Positions 34,721 to 43,979 of a DNA stretch of 64,000 bases are shown here, piece after piece. The number at the start of each line of letters is the position of its first letter. The first letter of the stretch is position 1. The position numbers were made by a program, and so were the translations under genes. This DNA comes from Peribacillus frigoritolerans (lineage in GTDB: Bacteria > Bacillota > Bacilli > Bacillales > DSM-1321): positions 3,142,778 through 3,206,777 of the forward strand of contig NZ_KV440950.1 in the NCBI RefSeq assembly GCF_001636405.1, given 5' to 3'. Under the pieces are notes generated by a model that was not told the DNA's origin, made no database searches, and saw only the letters and a program-made list of their open reading frames with translations.

Positions 34721-35680
34721 ATGATTCAGCAAGATATCAACTATTATAAAAATTTTGATTCCATCGCTAAAGAAGTATTAGCACTATTAGCTCAAACCAT
34801 TGAGGTCAATACATTTTTCCTTTCTATAGTGAATCCCATCCAGAGTTTCATGATCAAGTCCTTCAATAGAAATGCAAAGTTAATTTGTGAAGGTGACATC
34901 CTTCCTTATAATATGGCTTATTGTAAATTAGTTGTTGAGAATGGCTTGGAACCACTTGTTATCCCGAATTTGGGGAAACATGAATTGACTAGTGACCACC
35001 CTGCAACGAGGTTTATCGGGAATGGGTGTTTTATGGGAGCTCCCCTTATAAATGAGGGTGAAATCATTGGGACATTATGTGCATTCGACATTAATCCTCA
35101 TGTTTTTAAAGAATATGACCTAACCCTCATTAAGTCTATGGCAGCTTTGATTAGTCATGCCATCAATCTTGAAAAAGGGATTATCAGGGATCCTTTATCA
35201 GGTCTTTATAATCGGAACTTCATTTATAATTATTTTGATTATCATCAAGATAAAACGAACGATGAAATGGCCCTTCTTTACATCGATCTTGACCATTTTA
35301 AATTTTTTAATGATTCCTTTGGACATGATACTGGTGACGGCGTCATCAAAAAGGCTGCCGAATGTTTTTTGCAAACCGTCCCCGAAGGCAGTCAGGTGGC
35401 TCGAATCGGTGGTGATGAATTCATTGTATTATTAAATCCTTCGCATTGTGAGGATTTAATGAAAAGCACTCAGCAAAACGCTGAATTATTATTGAACCGT
35501 TTATCCACCATGCCCATTACCATTAATGGAAATGATCATTTTATATCAGCTAGCATAGGGATTAGCTTTTACCCTCATCATGGTACGGAAATGGACTCAC
35601 TTTTGAAAAAAGCGGACCGTTCCATGTATATGGCCAAAGAGGCTGGACGGAAAAATATTCAATACTTCCACCCTGAGTGA
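34721..35680 (+). CDS. GAF-GGDEF diguanylate cyclase
   Basis: 319 residues from the ATG at 34721, which has AAAGGAG upstream. A GAF domain (about 5-150) includes CFMGAPLINEGEIIGTLCAFD; the GGDEF domain (about 160-315) has LSGLYNR, YIDLDHFKFFND, the active-site RIGGDEF and DRSMYMAKEAGRKN. No RxxD inhibitory site lies five residues before GGDEF (the sequence there is EGSQ), so product feedback may be absent. It should make cyclic di-GMP in response to a GAF ligand or redox cue. Soluble, single gene. Confidence 0.9.
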   Translation: MIQQDINYYKNFDSIAKEVLALLAQTIEVNTFFLSIVNPIQSFMIKSFNRNAKLICEGDILPYNMAYCKLVVENGLEPLVIPNLGKHELTSDHPATRFIGNGCFMGAPLINEGEIIGTLCAFDINPHVFKEYDLTLIKSMAALISHAINLEKGIIRDPLSGLYNRNFIYNYFDYHQDKTNDEMALLYIDLDHFKFFNDSFGHDTGDGVIKKAAECFLQTVPEGSQVARIGGDEFIVLLNPSHCEDLMKSTQQNAELLLNRLSTMPITINGNDHFISASIGISFYPHHGTEMDSLLKKADRSMYMAKEAGRKNIQYFHPE

Positions 35681-35689
35681 TCATGTAAA

Positions 35690-35722
35690 AAATAAAAAAA
35701 CCAGTTCTCCTTAGGAGACTGG
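35690..35722 (-). terminator. Terminator of the SpoIIS locus
   Basis: On the minus strand CCAGTCTCC and GGAGAACTGG form the stem, followed by seven T residues, A, then six more T. Confidence 0.85.
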
Positions 35723-35729
35723 CCTTCTT

Positions 35730-35867
35730 TCACCTTAAAAAAATCCAACGTTTCGCTTTCAGCCTTTGCAAAAGCTTGAGCAGGTCGGCATTTGCCTTAT
35801 GTATCCGTTTCTCGGAGGGTGAAGCGGAGGGGACCGGGATGTTTACTCTCTCGGGCTTTTTGTTCAT
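35730..35867 (-). CDS. spoIISC: SpoIISC-like small antitoxin candidate, 45 residues
   Basis: A short gene too small for usual cut-offs. It reads MNKKPERVNIPVPSASP, then EKRIHKANADLLKLLQRLK and ends IFLR. AGGAAGGG lies about ten bases before the ATG. Aligned with the preceding 59-residue protein it shares V-x-IP, then SP, K, K and N at matching spacing, so the two are paralogues. In B. subtilis a third gene, spoIISC, follows spoIISB and can also neutralise SpoIISA; size and position agree. The locus terminator follows eight bases after the stop. Assignment rests on context and internal similarity. Confidence 0.68.
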   Translation of the reverse strand: MNKKPERVNIPVPSASPSEKRIHKANADLLKLLQRLKAKRWIFLR

Positions 35868-35958
35868 ATTCTGAAAGACCCTTCCTATTCTTTGATTTTG
35901 AATAGTATATGCGGGTTAACCATTAAATATCATAAGGAAAGGAAAAACCCCTTCCTTT

Positions 35959-36138
35959 TCATAAAACACTTTTTAACCGGCTGAAGCGTGCAGCTTTTTC
36001 TTTTTGTTTAAGAATGATGCGTTCGTTCTGTTTCATCACTTTTTTAGTGTGGGGACTTAAACCTACATCTGGTATTTTAACCTGTGGTTTGATTACGGCA
36101 ACCGACACGTCGTTGCCGGCTTTATCATAAATGCTCAT
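35959..36138 (-). CDS. spoIISB: SpoIISB-like antitoxin, 59 residues
   Basis: The start codon directly follows the stop codon of the toxin gene, and GGTGAAGG within the toxin end serves as ribosome site. The sequence begins MSIYDKAGNDVSVAVIKP and contains LSPHTKKVMKQNERI with a basic tail. The SPHT motif followed by a basic, N-E-R-containing helix corresponds to the C-terminal half of B. subtilis SpoIISB as remembered (SPHTARIFKENERL). SpoIISB is a small, largely unfolded protein that wraps the cytosolic domain of SpoIISA and blocks toxicity. Confidence 0.85.
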   Translation of the reverse strand: MSIYDKAGNDVSVAVIKPQVKIPDVGLSPHTKKVMKQNERIILKQKEKAARFSRLKSVL

Positions 36139-36888
36139 TTATCCTTCACCACCTGGTTTTTGTTTTATGACCATATCGAACATCATGATTAATAATGCTA
36201 TCAATAAACAATCGACTTCTGAAACGAAGCTTTCTGATTTAACGTCAAGGATAAAGGGTTCCATCAAAATACTAACAGGCTGAAGAGCCATTTTTTCTTC
36301 ATCATTATAATACGTATCTTCTCTTTCCAATGTAGCACGAATGGTACTGCCATTCAAGTTCGGAACCCCATTTATCACCGACTGCTTGTCCTGTTCGGTT
36401 TTGAAAGGAAGGATTTTCACGTTCATCCCTTCCTTTGCTGCATATGCTTGAAGGAGAATGCTCAAATAAGCCAAGTATTCCTTATTCGTTTGATAATACT
36501 CAGGTATTCCTTCTTTCTTTAGGAGATGGAACATATTCTTGACCTTTTCCCTATTATCCGTTAATAGTTTATCACTTTCCGCAACGGCTTTTGTTGCATA
36601 GGATAGCTCATTATCGCCAATCTTCGATATATACATGCTCAAGAACACAAACATATCAATCAGGATGAATACGATAGCCATGATCAAGAAATTTTCCCAC
36701 TCATTAAAAATGCTCATCGGATAGAAATTCCAATAAATCAGTGCTCCCAGTATAAAAATGATATACCAGGTTTTTCGAATCGCTTCAATCCTTTTACTAA
36801 CCTTGTCTTTATATTTCCAAGAAAGAATGACATAGGCTAATAATGCAATAAATACTACCCATACAAAGACTCTGAAAAACATTAACAA
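36139..36888 (-). CDS. spoIISA: SpoIISA-family membrane toxin
   Basis: 249 residues, the same length as B. subtilis SpoIISA (248). Three transmembrane helices span about 4-22, 40-55 and 66-88, and the rest is a cytosolic domain. Segments that match the remembered family are AIRKTWYIIFILGALIYW, ILIDMFVFLSMYISKI and the acidic end. SpoIISA damages the cell membrane when not bound by SpoIISB and kills during sporulation or growth. TTG at 36888 lies nine bases behind AGGGGG; an ATG two codons later is the alternative. First gene of a three-gene unit with its antitoxins. Confidence 0.9.
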   Translation of the reverse strand: MLMFFRVFVWVVFIALLAYVILSWKYKDKVSKRIEAIRKTWYIIFILGALIYWNFYPMSIFNEWENFLIMAIVFILIDMFVFLSMYISKIGDNELSYATKAVAESDKLLTDNREKVKNMFHLLKKEGIPEYYQTNKEYLAYLSILLQAYAAKEGMNVKILPFKTEQDKQSVINGVPNLNGSTIRATLEREDTYYNDEEKMALQPVSILMEPFILDVKSESFVSEVDCLLIALLIMMFDMVIKQKPGGEG

Positions 36889-37142
36889 TCGATTTATCCC
36901 CCTACCCTTCAGCTGCTACATTCCTTATCCCGTCCTCTATATTATTCATTATATATACCTCTATTCCCTGCCTGAGACGGGTGAAACTTAAACATTTGCC
37001 ACAAGAAAAAACACTCCACCCCATGTGATTTTACAGATATCTTTATCATTTATCTTGTGGGACATCATAGAAAATAACCGTATAAATTCTATGATATGAT
37101 ATGTATAAATAAAAGCTATGATTACTATTGGAGGAAGCTATC

Positions 37143-38228
37143 ATGATGAAAATTATTAAGATCCTCATTTCTACTTTTATACTCTTGTTACTTTTCCTTA
37201 ACCTCTATCCTCCGCTTGGAAGACGGACAAACAAAGAAAAAGTAAGAAGTTTCACTACTAAAGAGAATTTTGCCAAAGGGAAATTCCAAAATCAGATTCC
37301 TGCCAGTCAAGCGATGAGTCTTAAGCATACTGGTTCCATTTTACGTGATTTCATAAAACCTAATCCAAAGAGGAGGCCCGACAGTCCCATTGTAATTGGA
37401 ACAAAAGAACCCGCTTCTAAGAATTCCAATAAAATCACCTGGTTTGGTCATTCTGCATTCATGTTGGAGTTAGATGGGAAAACCATTTTAGTGGATCCCA
37501 TGTTTGGCAAAGCACCCACTCCCTTTCCATGGTTCGGGAACAAGCGCTTTAGCGGGGAGCTGCCTTTTGATATCGATATGCTTCCTCCTATCGATGCCGT
37601 CCTGCTTTCACATGATCACTACGATCATTTGGATTATTTCTCGATAAAGAAATTAAAAGATAAGGTCAACCAGTTCATTGTCCCACTCGGTGTCGGTGGA
37701 CATCTAGAAAGATGGGGCGTTAAACAAGAACTGATTCAGGAACTTAATTGGTGGGATGAAGCTTCATTCAAGGACTTGCAATTTATTTGTACACCTGCAA
37801 GGCATTTTTCTGGTAGAAGTTTAGGCGATGGCAATACGACACTTTGGTGTTCTTGGATAATAAAAGGAAAACAAGAAAAGGTATATTTCAGCGGCGATAG
37901 TGGTTATGGCAGCCATTTTAAAGAAATCGGCGAAAAATACGGTCCATTTGATTTAACTTTAATGGAATGCGGCCAATATGATGAACGCTGGTCAACCATC
38001 CATATGATTCCGGAAGAAACTGTTCAAGCACACATCGATGTACAAGGAAAACGTATGATCCCCATTCATTGGGCAGGTTTCACATTGTCTTTTCATGACT
38101 GGACAGATCCGATAGAACGGGTAACAAAAGCGGCCAATGACCTGGGTGTCCAGGTCTGCACACCTCAAATAGGCGAACCGGTAGTGCTTGGTTCGACGGA
38201 TTTCCCTCAAACAAGATGGTGGAAATGA
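37143..38228 (+). CDS. MBL-fold metallo-hydrolase, UlaG/NAPE-PLD-like, membrane anchored
   Basis: About 361 residues. One N-terminal transmembrane helix (about 5-22) is followed by a charged linker and the beta-lactamase-fold domain: TWFGHSAFMLELDGKTILVDP, the metal motif SHDHYDHLD, then ARHFSGR, YFSGDSGYG and IHWAGF. This pattern matches phospholipase D-like/UlaG-like zinc hydrolases. The cleaved substrate is not known. GGAGG precedes the ATG at 37143 by eight bases; a TTG at 37128 overlaps that site and is rejected. Confidence 0.87.
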   Translation: MMKIIKILISTFILLLLFLNLYPPLGRRTNKEKVRSFTTKENFAKGKFQNQIPASQAMSLKHTGSILRDFIKPNPKRRPDSPIVIGTKEPASKNSNKITWFGHSAFMLELDGKTILVDPMFGKAPTPFPWFGNKRFSGELPFDIDMLPPIDAVLLSHDHYDHLDYFSIKKLKDKVNQFIVPLGVGGHLERWGVKQELIQELNWWDEASFKDLQFICTPARHFSGRSLGDGNTTLWCSWIIKGKQEKVYFSGDSGYGSHFKEIGEKYGPFDLTLMECGQYDERWSTIHMIPEETVQAHIDVQGKRMIPIHWAGFTLSFHDWTDPIERVTKAANDLGVQVCTPQIGEPVVLGSTDFPQTRWWK

Positions 38229-38235
38229 AAAAAGG

Positions 38236-38273
38236 GGTTCGGGAATATCATTCATCAAATGATATTCCCGAAC
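38236..38273. terminator. Long perfect hairpin after the MBL gene
   Basis: GGTTCGGGAATATCATT and its complement form a 17-bp stem with a four-base loop. The T run lies on the minus-strand side; on the plus strand it ends in AAAAG, so efficiency for the MBL gene is uncertain. Confidence 0.6.
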
Positions 38274-38336
38274 CAAAAGACCCAAAGCAATACCTTCACC
38301 CCCTCAGGTATGGTTTCTATCTAAATGTTATATCTA

Positions 38337-38527
38337 AGTTGATTGGAGCGGGTGTACGAGACTCCTGCGTGAAAAGCGCGTCTAGGGGATAACCCGCAGG
38401 CGAAAGCCGAGGAGGCTCCCTGAACCGCCCGCGGAAAGCGAGTGCCCTACGTTCAAATCAACGTCCAAATTTATACAGGCCAAAAAAACTGTAGACAAAC
38501 TCGATTTTCATCGAGTTTGTCTACAGT
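38337..38527 (+). repeat. Intergenic repeat family A, copy 1, with hairpin tail
   Basis: The body (38337-38470) opens GTTGATTGGAGCGGGTG, contains CGAGACTCCTGCG, a CCCGCAGGCG arm and ACCGCCCGCGGAAAGCGAG, and closes CAAATCAACG. The tail (38481-38527) is an 18-bp hairpin of ACTGTAGACAAACTCGAT with its complement. On the minus strand the tail ends in seven T and can terminate the EamA gene. The reverse complement of 52045-52175 is a second body copy; 47180-47258 is a tail-only copy. Confidence 0.8.
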
Positions 38528-38531
38528 CGAT

Positions 38532-38562
38532 AGGTCCATCCATATTGGGATGGACCTTTTTC
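38532..38562 (+). terminator. Terminator-like hairpin at the EamA gene end
   Basis: AGGTCCATCC and GGATGGACCT arms followed by TTTTTC on the plus strand. Confidence 0.55.
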
Positions 38563-38564
38563 AT

Positions 38565-39512
38565 TTACAATTTCCCTTCATTATACTCAAGATTCACTTT
38601 TATTGAATGCTCTTTCTTCACGCCAAAATAATTGGTGCCTATTACACCTAAAATGATTAGTATTGAACCCAATATATCATAGATCGTAAGCTTTTCATTT
38701 AGAATGAGAGCTCCTGCCGCAATCGTGACAACAGTGGAAAGATTGGCAAACACACTCATTTGCGACGCTTTTATTTTTGATAAAATCGTATTGGATAATA
38801 ATGAAGTGACCAATGAAGCCAATATTCCCAAATACAAAATGGAACTGATGAATTCCATGCTCGACCATGGTGTAAAGAATTCCGCCATCGTACCTTGTTT
38901 TAAATGGGTAACGAGTGCAGCTGCATTAAAAATGACAAAGCCTGTTCCCATCATGAAAAAGGACATTTCACCTGGTGTATGGTTCCTGGCAAGTGAACGG
39001 GTCATCGTTGTATAACAAGCAGTTGCAATACAGGATAGCAGGATCAATACCATCCCAAGCATGTCAGAAAAATTGATGCTGCTCCCTTTCATCACAAAAA
39101 TAAAAATGACCCCAACTACCGACAAGACAATCGAAAGTTTTTGATATAAAGATGTTTTCTCCTTAAGGAAGTATCCAGCTATCATCAATGTTAGAATTGG
39201 AGTGACGGCTGACAGAATTCCAGCATCGGTGGATTGCGAATACTTAAGTCCGAAAGTTTGAAAGGCAAAGAAAAGAGTTGGGAATAATAGGGAAAGCGGT
39301 ACGAGATTTTTAACCGACTCCCAAGAATAGTTCACCTTTATGACTTTTACGGCGACCAGGAATACAATGATGGCGAAAGAAATCGTGAACCGGAACGCCA
39401 AAGTATTAAGCGGATTCGATTCAGTAATCGCCATTTTCGTGAATAAAAAAGATAGGCCGACAATACTTGAATGAAATAGCGCTAACATGTATGCAAATGA
39501 TCGGGATTTCAT
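38565..39512 (-). CDS. EamA/DMT-family transporter
   Basis: 315 residues, ten transmembrane helices arranged as two five-helix EamA repeats. Typical landmarks are FLFTKMAITESNPL, LKYSQSTDAGILSAVTPILTL at the end of repeat one and LGILASLVTSLLSN and GALILNEKLTIYDILGS in repeat two. Such proteins export metabolites, often amino acids, with protons; substrate unknown. It stands alone, with the family A repeat hairpin providing a minus-strand terminator. Confidence 0.87.
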   Translation of the reverse strand: MKSRSFAYMLALFHSSIVGLSFLFTKMAITESNPLNTLAFRFTISFAIIVFLVAVKVIKVNYSWESVKNLVPLSLLFPTLFFAFQTFGLKYSQSTDAGILSAVTPILTLMIAGYFLKEKTSLYQKLSIVLSVVGVIFIFVMKGSSINFSDMLGMVLILLSCIATACYTTMTRSLARNHTPGEMSFFMMGTGFVIFNAAALVTHLKQGTMAEFFTPWSSMEFISSILYLGILASLVTSLLSNTILSKIKASQMSVFANLSTVVTIAAGALILNEKLTIYDILGSILIILGVIGTNYFGVKKEHSIKVNLEYNEGKL

Positions 39513-39691
39513 GGCTGCAACTCCTCAACTAGATTACTATATTCCTATTTAGGTATAGTACCCTTTGCATCTGTATTGCAACCTAAGTTAGAGGAAAAAA
39601 ACTGGTCTTTTTCTGGATATTTAACGAATTTAAGCCTATTACAATAATGTATGGTTGAATTAAATCTGAATGCATCTTATCGTAAGAAATA

Positions 39692-41158
39692 TTAATCGAC
39701 AATGACAGAGTTTTTTGGATAGGTTTCTTCTAATTCAATACTATTGCAGGCAATTGGTTCTTCAAAAGCGGTCTGGGCTTTCTGTTTTCTTTTCAAATAC
39801 ATACTGATGGCATAAGCAACTGTGAAGTTTATCAATAAAGCAATTAAGCCTATATTAATATTCAAGAAATTCATCTGAGCAAGATGCATTCCTATGGCGA
39901 ACAGATCCCCTGTAATGAGGCCCGCTGCAATACCTGCAGGTCTTATGGAGCGGAAAAAGAAAATCGATAATAATCCAGGCAGGAATTGCCCAAAACCATA
40001 ATACGCTGTGTTGATCAAGTTCAGCATCAAGCTCGGCGCCAGCAATGTTAACCCCATCGAACACAACAGATAGAGAAGAACAATAATTTGGACCCATTTT
40101 CTTTGAGATTTTTCAGGAACATTACTTAGTAAATTCCTGGAAACTAAACCTCCAACCGCCAAACTAGTTACGGCAAGTACTAAAATGCCCGAGAGAGCTG
40201 CCCCAGCAGCCACTAAACCAACTGCCCAAGGGGGAAGGATGCTTGTCACTGTTGCCATGAAGGCATGGTTTGGATTGTCTAAATCAGGGATTGAAACAAG
40301 AGCAAAATATGAAGCTAGTATGAGAAAGGGATACATCAACATGTACAAGGGCATAAATCTTTGCGTTCGCTTAATCGTACCTTCTGACTTACTAGTGAAT
40401 ACGACAGCAACGATGATCGGCATGCAATAGAAGGCTAATGCTTGAAAAAATATAGTGGTCATGCTGAAAACGACATCTTCCGATTTATCTATCGTAACCA
40501 TCGCTCCATGTTGCTTAGCCAAATTGAATAGGTTTGACACTCCGTTAATTTCTTTTATAACCACTAACCCGGTGATTATGATCGCTAGAAGCATGATTAT
40601 ATCTTTAAGGATAGAAATGAGTGCTGGAGCTTTCACACCTGATATCGATATATAAATAAAGGCTAAACACCCTGAAACAATGACTGACAGTGTCGGCGAT
40701 AAATTAAACCCCAAGGCGTTAAGCGCAACGACAAGTCCCTCAAATTGCAGCTGTCCCCAAGGAATCATGAAGAGCAATGCGGAAATTGCCACTACCAGTT
40801 CCAATCCTCTATGGGAATAATGCCCTTTGAAAATATCCGGCAGTGTCATTGCCCCGTATTTTTTCCCGGCTCTCCACATTAAAGGGCCCATATAATATCC
40901 AATGGGGTAAGCAAGAAGTATATAACCTAGAAACCAGATGCCATATCCCGGACCTTTGGCGTATATTCCTCCTGGAAATCCAATCATTGTCCCTATACTA
41001 TAAATTTCACCTACTGCGAGGAAGAATAGTAATATTCCACTGAATGATCGGCCCCCGACTAAATATTCCTCAACATCAACTTTCCCTTTACCACCCCGAC
41101 TGTTCAATGCTATTCCAATTGATAAGAGTATAATAGATCCAAACACAATCGCCGCCAT
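39692..41158 (-). CDS. Sodium:solute symporter (SSS family), second cassette
   Basis: 488 residues, about thirteen helices. It shares with the symporter at 15190 the conserved early segment EYLVGGRSFSGILLFFLAVGE and GFPGGIYAKGPGYG, though the two are clearly diverged. It lies 18 bases behind its DUF3311 partner and below a YtcJ-type amidohydrolase, repeating the gene order of the first cluster. It should import a substrate for that amidohydrolase; identity unknown. Confidence 0.9.
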   Translation of the reverse strand: MAAIVFGSIILLSIGIALNSRGGKGKVDVEEYLVGGRSFSGILLFFLAVGEIYSIGTMIGFPGGIYAKGPGYGIWFLGYILLAYPIGYYMGPLMWRAGKKYGAMTLPDIFKGHYSHRGLELVVAISALLFMIPWGQLQFEGLVVALNALGFNLSPTLSVIVSGCLAFIYISISGVKAPALISILKDIIMLLAIIITGLVVIKEINGVSNLFNLAKQHGAMVTIDKSEDVVFSMTTIFFQALAFYCMPIIVAVVFTSKSEGTIKRTQRFMPLYMLMYPFLILASYFALVSIPDLDNPNHAFMATVTSILPPWAVGLVAAGAALSGILVLAVTSLAVGGLVSRNLLSNVPEKSQRKWVQIIVLLYLLCSMGLTLLAPSLMLNLINTAYYGFGQFLPGLLSIFFFRSIRPAGIAAGLITGDLFAIGMHLAQMNFLNINIGLIALLINFTVAYAISMYLKRKQKAQTAFEEPIACNSIELEETYPKNSVIVD

Positions 41159-41175
41159 TATCCATTCCTCCTCAT

Positions 41176-41397
41176 CTACCCCATCTTTTCATTTTTATAT
41201 TGATGACGATCATAAATATGCCAAGATATACAAAGACAAAGGCTAGTTAGCGGAAACCATAAAAACACCCAAAAATAAAGGATAGGTATTCCCATTACAC
41301 TGAAATCAAGTTTCGCAATAAAAGGGATGATACCAACAATGGCTATAAATGGAATGATCACACCTATGAATATACCAGCTAATTTTCGGCGGGACAT
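41176..41397 (-). CDS. DUF3311 small membrane partner, second cassette
   Basis: 73 residues with two transmembrane helices (about 8-27 and 37-60). The segment IPFIAKLDFSVMGIPILYFWVFLWFP corresponds to LPYANKIEPYILGMPFLLFW of the first-cassette protein. GGTGGAG precedes the ATG. Encoded 18 bases before the symporter, as expected for this family. Confidence 0.82.
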   Translation of the reverse strand: MSRRKLAGIFIGVIIPFIAIVGIIPFIAKLDFSVMGIPILYFWVFLWFPLTSLCLCISWHIYDRHQYKNEKMG

Positions 41398-41474
41398 AAT
41401 TCTCCACCTTTCCTTTTATAAGGTTATTAATGATGCGTTCCTATCGCATAATTTCCTAAGTTTAACAACTTTTT

Positions 41475-43139
41475 TCAATATATTAAACTCCAATCCTTCT
41501 GGTATACAACCTGACCATTCACGATAGTGGCAAGAACTGGAATATCCTTAATTTCCAATGGGTCGACCTTCAATGGATCTTCTGAAAGAATAACGAAGTC
41601 CGCTCTCTTTCCGATTTCGATACTTCCGGTATTCTTTTCGTCAAAATTAAGTTCTGCCCCCCATATCGTCATTGAGCGCAGTGCACTCTCAACGTCTATC
41701 CTTTGTTCAGGCCCTAATACTTCCCCTCCCATCGTCATGCGATTAACTGCAGCCCAAACTGAAAATAACGGTGAGATAGGTGTTACTGGACAATCGGAAT
41801 GCACAGTAAATAGCAAGTTATTTAGAAGTGCGTCTCTTAAGGGGTTTATACTGTTGGCTCTTTCAGGCCCAAGAAAAAGTTTTTTATGCCTGTCCCCCCA
41901 ATAATAAACATGATTAATGAAAAATGAACCTGCTACGCCAAGCTTTTTCATTCGTTCTAAATCGGATTTAGTCACGGTTTGCAAATGTTCAATTCGGTGG
42001 CGGTGATCGATGCGTGGATTTTTTTTCAGTGCAAATTCATAAGCATCTAATATGGAGCCAATGGCCCTATCCCCGTTTCCATGCGTTGTTATGCGAAACC
42101 CCCTTTTGTTTAAATCAAGAATTTCTTCATTAAATTCATTTTGTTCGTGTAATAAGTCTCCGGAAACACCAGGATTACAATGGTATGGCTGCCGCAATGC
42201 CGCTGTTAATCCTTGAATTGACCCATCTTGAAACAACTTAGCACTATCAAGACGAGCACGACCGCAGGACTTTTCAATAATTTCCAGATTAAGTTCAGTA
42301 GCAGTATATTTTCCTAATTCATTTCCTTCCCGCAGGAGATTGTGCATGACCATTAAGCGCATTCGCAATGGATTTTTTCTTTCCGCGATTGCTTTAAGAT
42401 GGGCTTCCAGTTCAACTATGCCCATATTCAACCCTACACCGGCGTCAGTATTTGTAGTGATCCCTGTTTCTAAGTAATCCTTCGAGCCCTCGCTTAATAA
42501 TGAAACCAATAAATCCAAAGACGGTGCCGGAATCTTCTTTTCAACCATATTCATGGCAGGCAGCTCATATAAAATACCATTCAGTTGCCCTGAACCATCC
42601 CTGCCTAGATGTCCACCTGGAGGGTCCAAAACAGTTTCATCCATTCCTGCCATTTTAAGGGCTGCAGAATTAACCACTCCGAAGTGTGCGGATACATGCC
42701 TGATGAAAACGGGATGATCAGGTACAACTGCATCCAATTCAGCACGGGTTGGATGCCTTTTTTCTTTTAAAAGAGTATCATCATACCCAAAACCCAAAAT
42801 CCAATTCTCTTTTTCAGTTTGTTTAGCCATGGAAAGAAGGCGGGCTTGTATATCTTCAATGGTTTGGTTTAGGGGCGAGCTACAGTTTGCTTGCTTTCGA
42901 AACTGGGAGTACATCAATAAATGGTTGTGGGTGTCGATAAAGCCCGGAAGCAATGTTGCGCCTTTTAAATCGATAACTTGTGTCCGGCTGTTATATTCAA
43001 TGGACGTGCGAGGTGGTTCCGCTTCAGGCCAGATTCCGATGATGATTCCATTACTTACTGCTACAGAACCTCCAATGCGACTTTTTTCATCTAATGTCAA
43101 AACGTTTGCGTTCGTTATCAAGAGATCCACCTGAACCAT
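41475..43139 (-). CDS. YtcJ-type amidohydrolase, second cassette
   Basis: 554 residues. Landmarks are LPGFIDTHNHLLMY (metal HxH), THGNGDRAIGSIL, DHRHRIEHLQTV, HSDCPVTPISP and GSIEIGKRADFVILSEDP. It is homologous along its length to the amidohydrolase at 18336 and, like it, heads a cassette with DUF3311 and SSS genes; the M20 and nitrilase genes are absent here. AAAGGAGG precedes the ATG at 43139. Substrate unknown. Confidence 0.9.
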   Translation of the reverse strand: MVQVDLLITNANVLTLDEKSRIGGSVAVSNGIIIGIWPEAEPPRTSIEYNSRTQVIDLKGATLLPGFIDTHNHLLMYSQFRKQANCSSPLNQTIEDIQARLLSMAKQTEKENWILGFGYDDTLLKEKRHPTRAELDAVVPDHPVFIRHVSAHFGVVNSAALKMAGMDETVLDPPGGHLGRDGSGQLNGILYELPAMNMVEKKIPAPSLDLLVSLLSEGSKDYLETGITTNTDAGVGLNMGIVELEAHLKAIAERKNPLRMRLMVMHNLLREGNELGKYTATELNLEIIEKSCGRARLDSAKLFQDGSIQGLTAALRQPYHCNPGVSGDLLHEQNEFNEEILDLNKRGFRITTHGNGDRAIGSILDAYEFALKKNPRIDHRHRIEHLQTVTKSDLERMKKLGVAGSFFINHVYYWGDRHKKLFLGPERANSINPLRDALLNNLLFTVHSDCPVTPISPLFSVWAAVNRMTMGGEVLGPEQRIDVESALRSMTIWGAELNFDEKNTGSIEIGKRADFVILSEDPLKVDPLEIKDIPVLATIVNGQVVYQKDWSLIY

Positions 43140-43621
43140 AAAAATGCCTCCTTTAATGAGTTATTCAAAAATTAAAATAGTGATTAAGAAGTACTAACGT
43201 TTCTACACTATTAACATATTTACACGCAAAATTTTCTCTTGTCTCTTTCGAACAATAGTTTATTAACGTCATCGGAAATCAGTTGTATGTTTTACCAATC
43301 CTCTATACGTAATGACACTTCCGCTATTTATTTACCTCCTTCTATTAGATTGAAGTTGTTTTTATTGCCTTTACACCAACTCATCACAACGTCAGTACCA
43401 CTTAATAGAGAATGATACACACAGCGTTTTAAAAAGTCAATAATAAGTCAGAATATTCAGCAATATTTTTCAACCTCATCATACTAAAACGAAATTAAAT
43501 GAACAATCATATTCATGCATTAACGGTGATGCCCAGTTAATTTGCTAACAACACTGTAAAGTATGATCATTTACCGTTTCATCTATGATAAAATTTCAAC
43601 GAGGAAGCAAGGTATACATAT
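43140..43621. other. Intergenic region between divergent units, no gene seen
   Basis: 480 AT-rich bases hold the promoters of the second amidohydrolase cassette (leftward) and ynfA (rightward). No ORF, repeat or riboswitch was recognised. Confidence 0.5.
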
Positions 43622-43948
43622 ATGTTGGTTACTATTGTAATTTTCGTTATGGCTGGTCTGGCGGAAATTGGCGGCGGTTACCTTATTTGGCTTTGGTTAA
43701 GAGAAGGTAAATCCGTTTTTCTAGGTTTAGCCGGAGGTTTCGGGTTGGTGTTATACGGCATCATTGCAACATTTCAAACGTTCCCTACCTTTGGCCGTGT
43801 ATATGCTGCATATGGCGGGGTATTCATTGTTCTTTCTGTTTTATGGGGGTGGGGCATCGATAAGAAAACCCCTGATTTATATGATTGGATTGGAGCTGTA
43901 ATCTGTTTGATCGGTGTTTCAGTGATTATATGGGGCCCTAGACAGTAA
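43622..43948 (+). CDS. ynfA: YnfA/UPF0060 small membrane protein
   Basis: 108 residues with four transmembrane helices. The family pattern is clear: [21 protein letters not shown], then [23 protein letters not shown] and [19 protein letters not shown]0060 members are SMR-like four-helix proteins of unsettled function. Monocistronic, followed by a hairpin at 43954 and then a family B repeat. Confidence 0.93.
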   Translation: MLVTIVIFVMAGLAEIGGGYLIWLWLREGKSVFLGLAGGFGLVLYGIIATFQTFPTFGRVYAAYGGVFIVLSVLWGWGIDKKTPDLYDWIGAVICLIGVSVIIWGPRQ

Positions 43949-43953
43949 TAGAA

Positions 43954-43978
43954 TTAAAGGGCATAAGACCCTTTAATC
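43954..43978 (+). terminator. Hairpin after ynfA
   Basis: TTAAAGGG and CCCTTTAA around GCATAAGA; no strong T run follows. Confidence 0.5.
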
Positions 43979-43979
43979 A

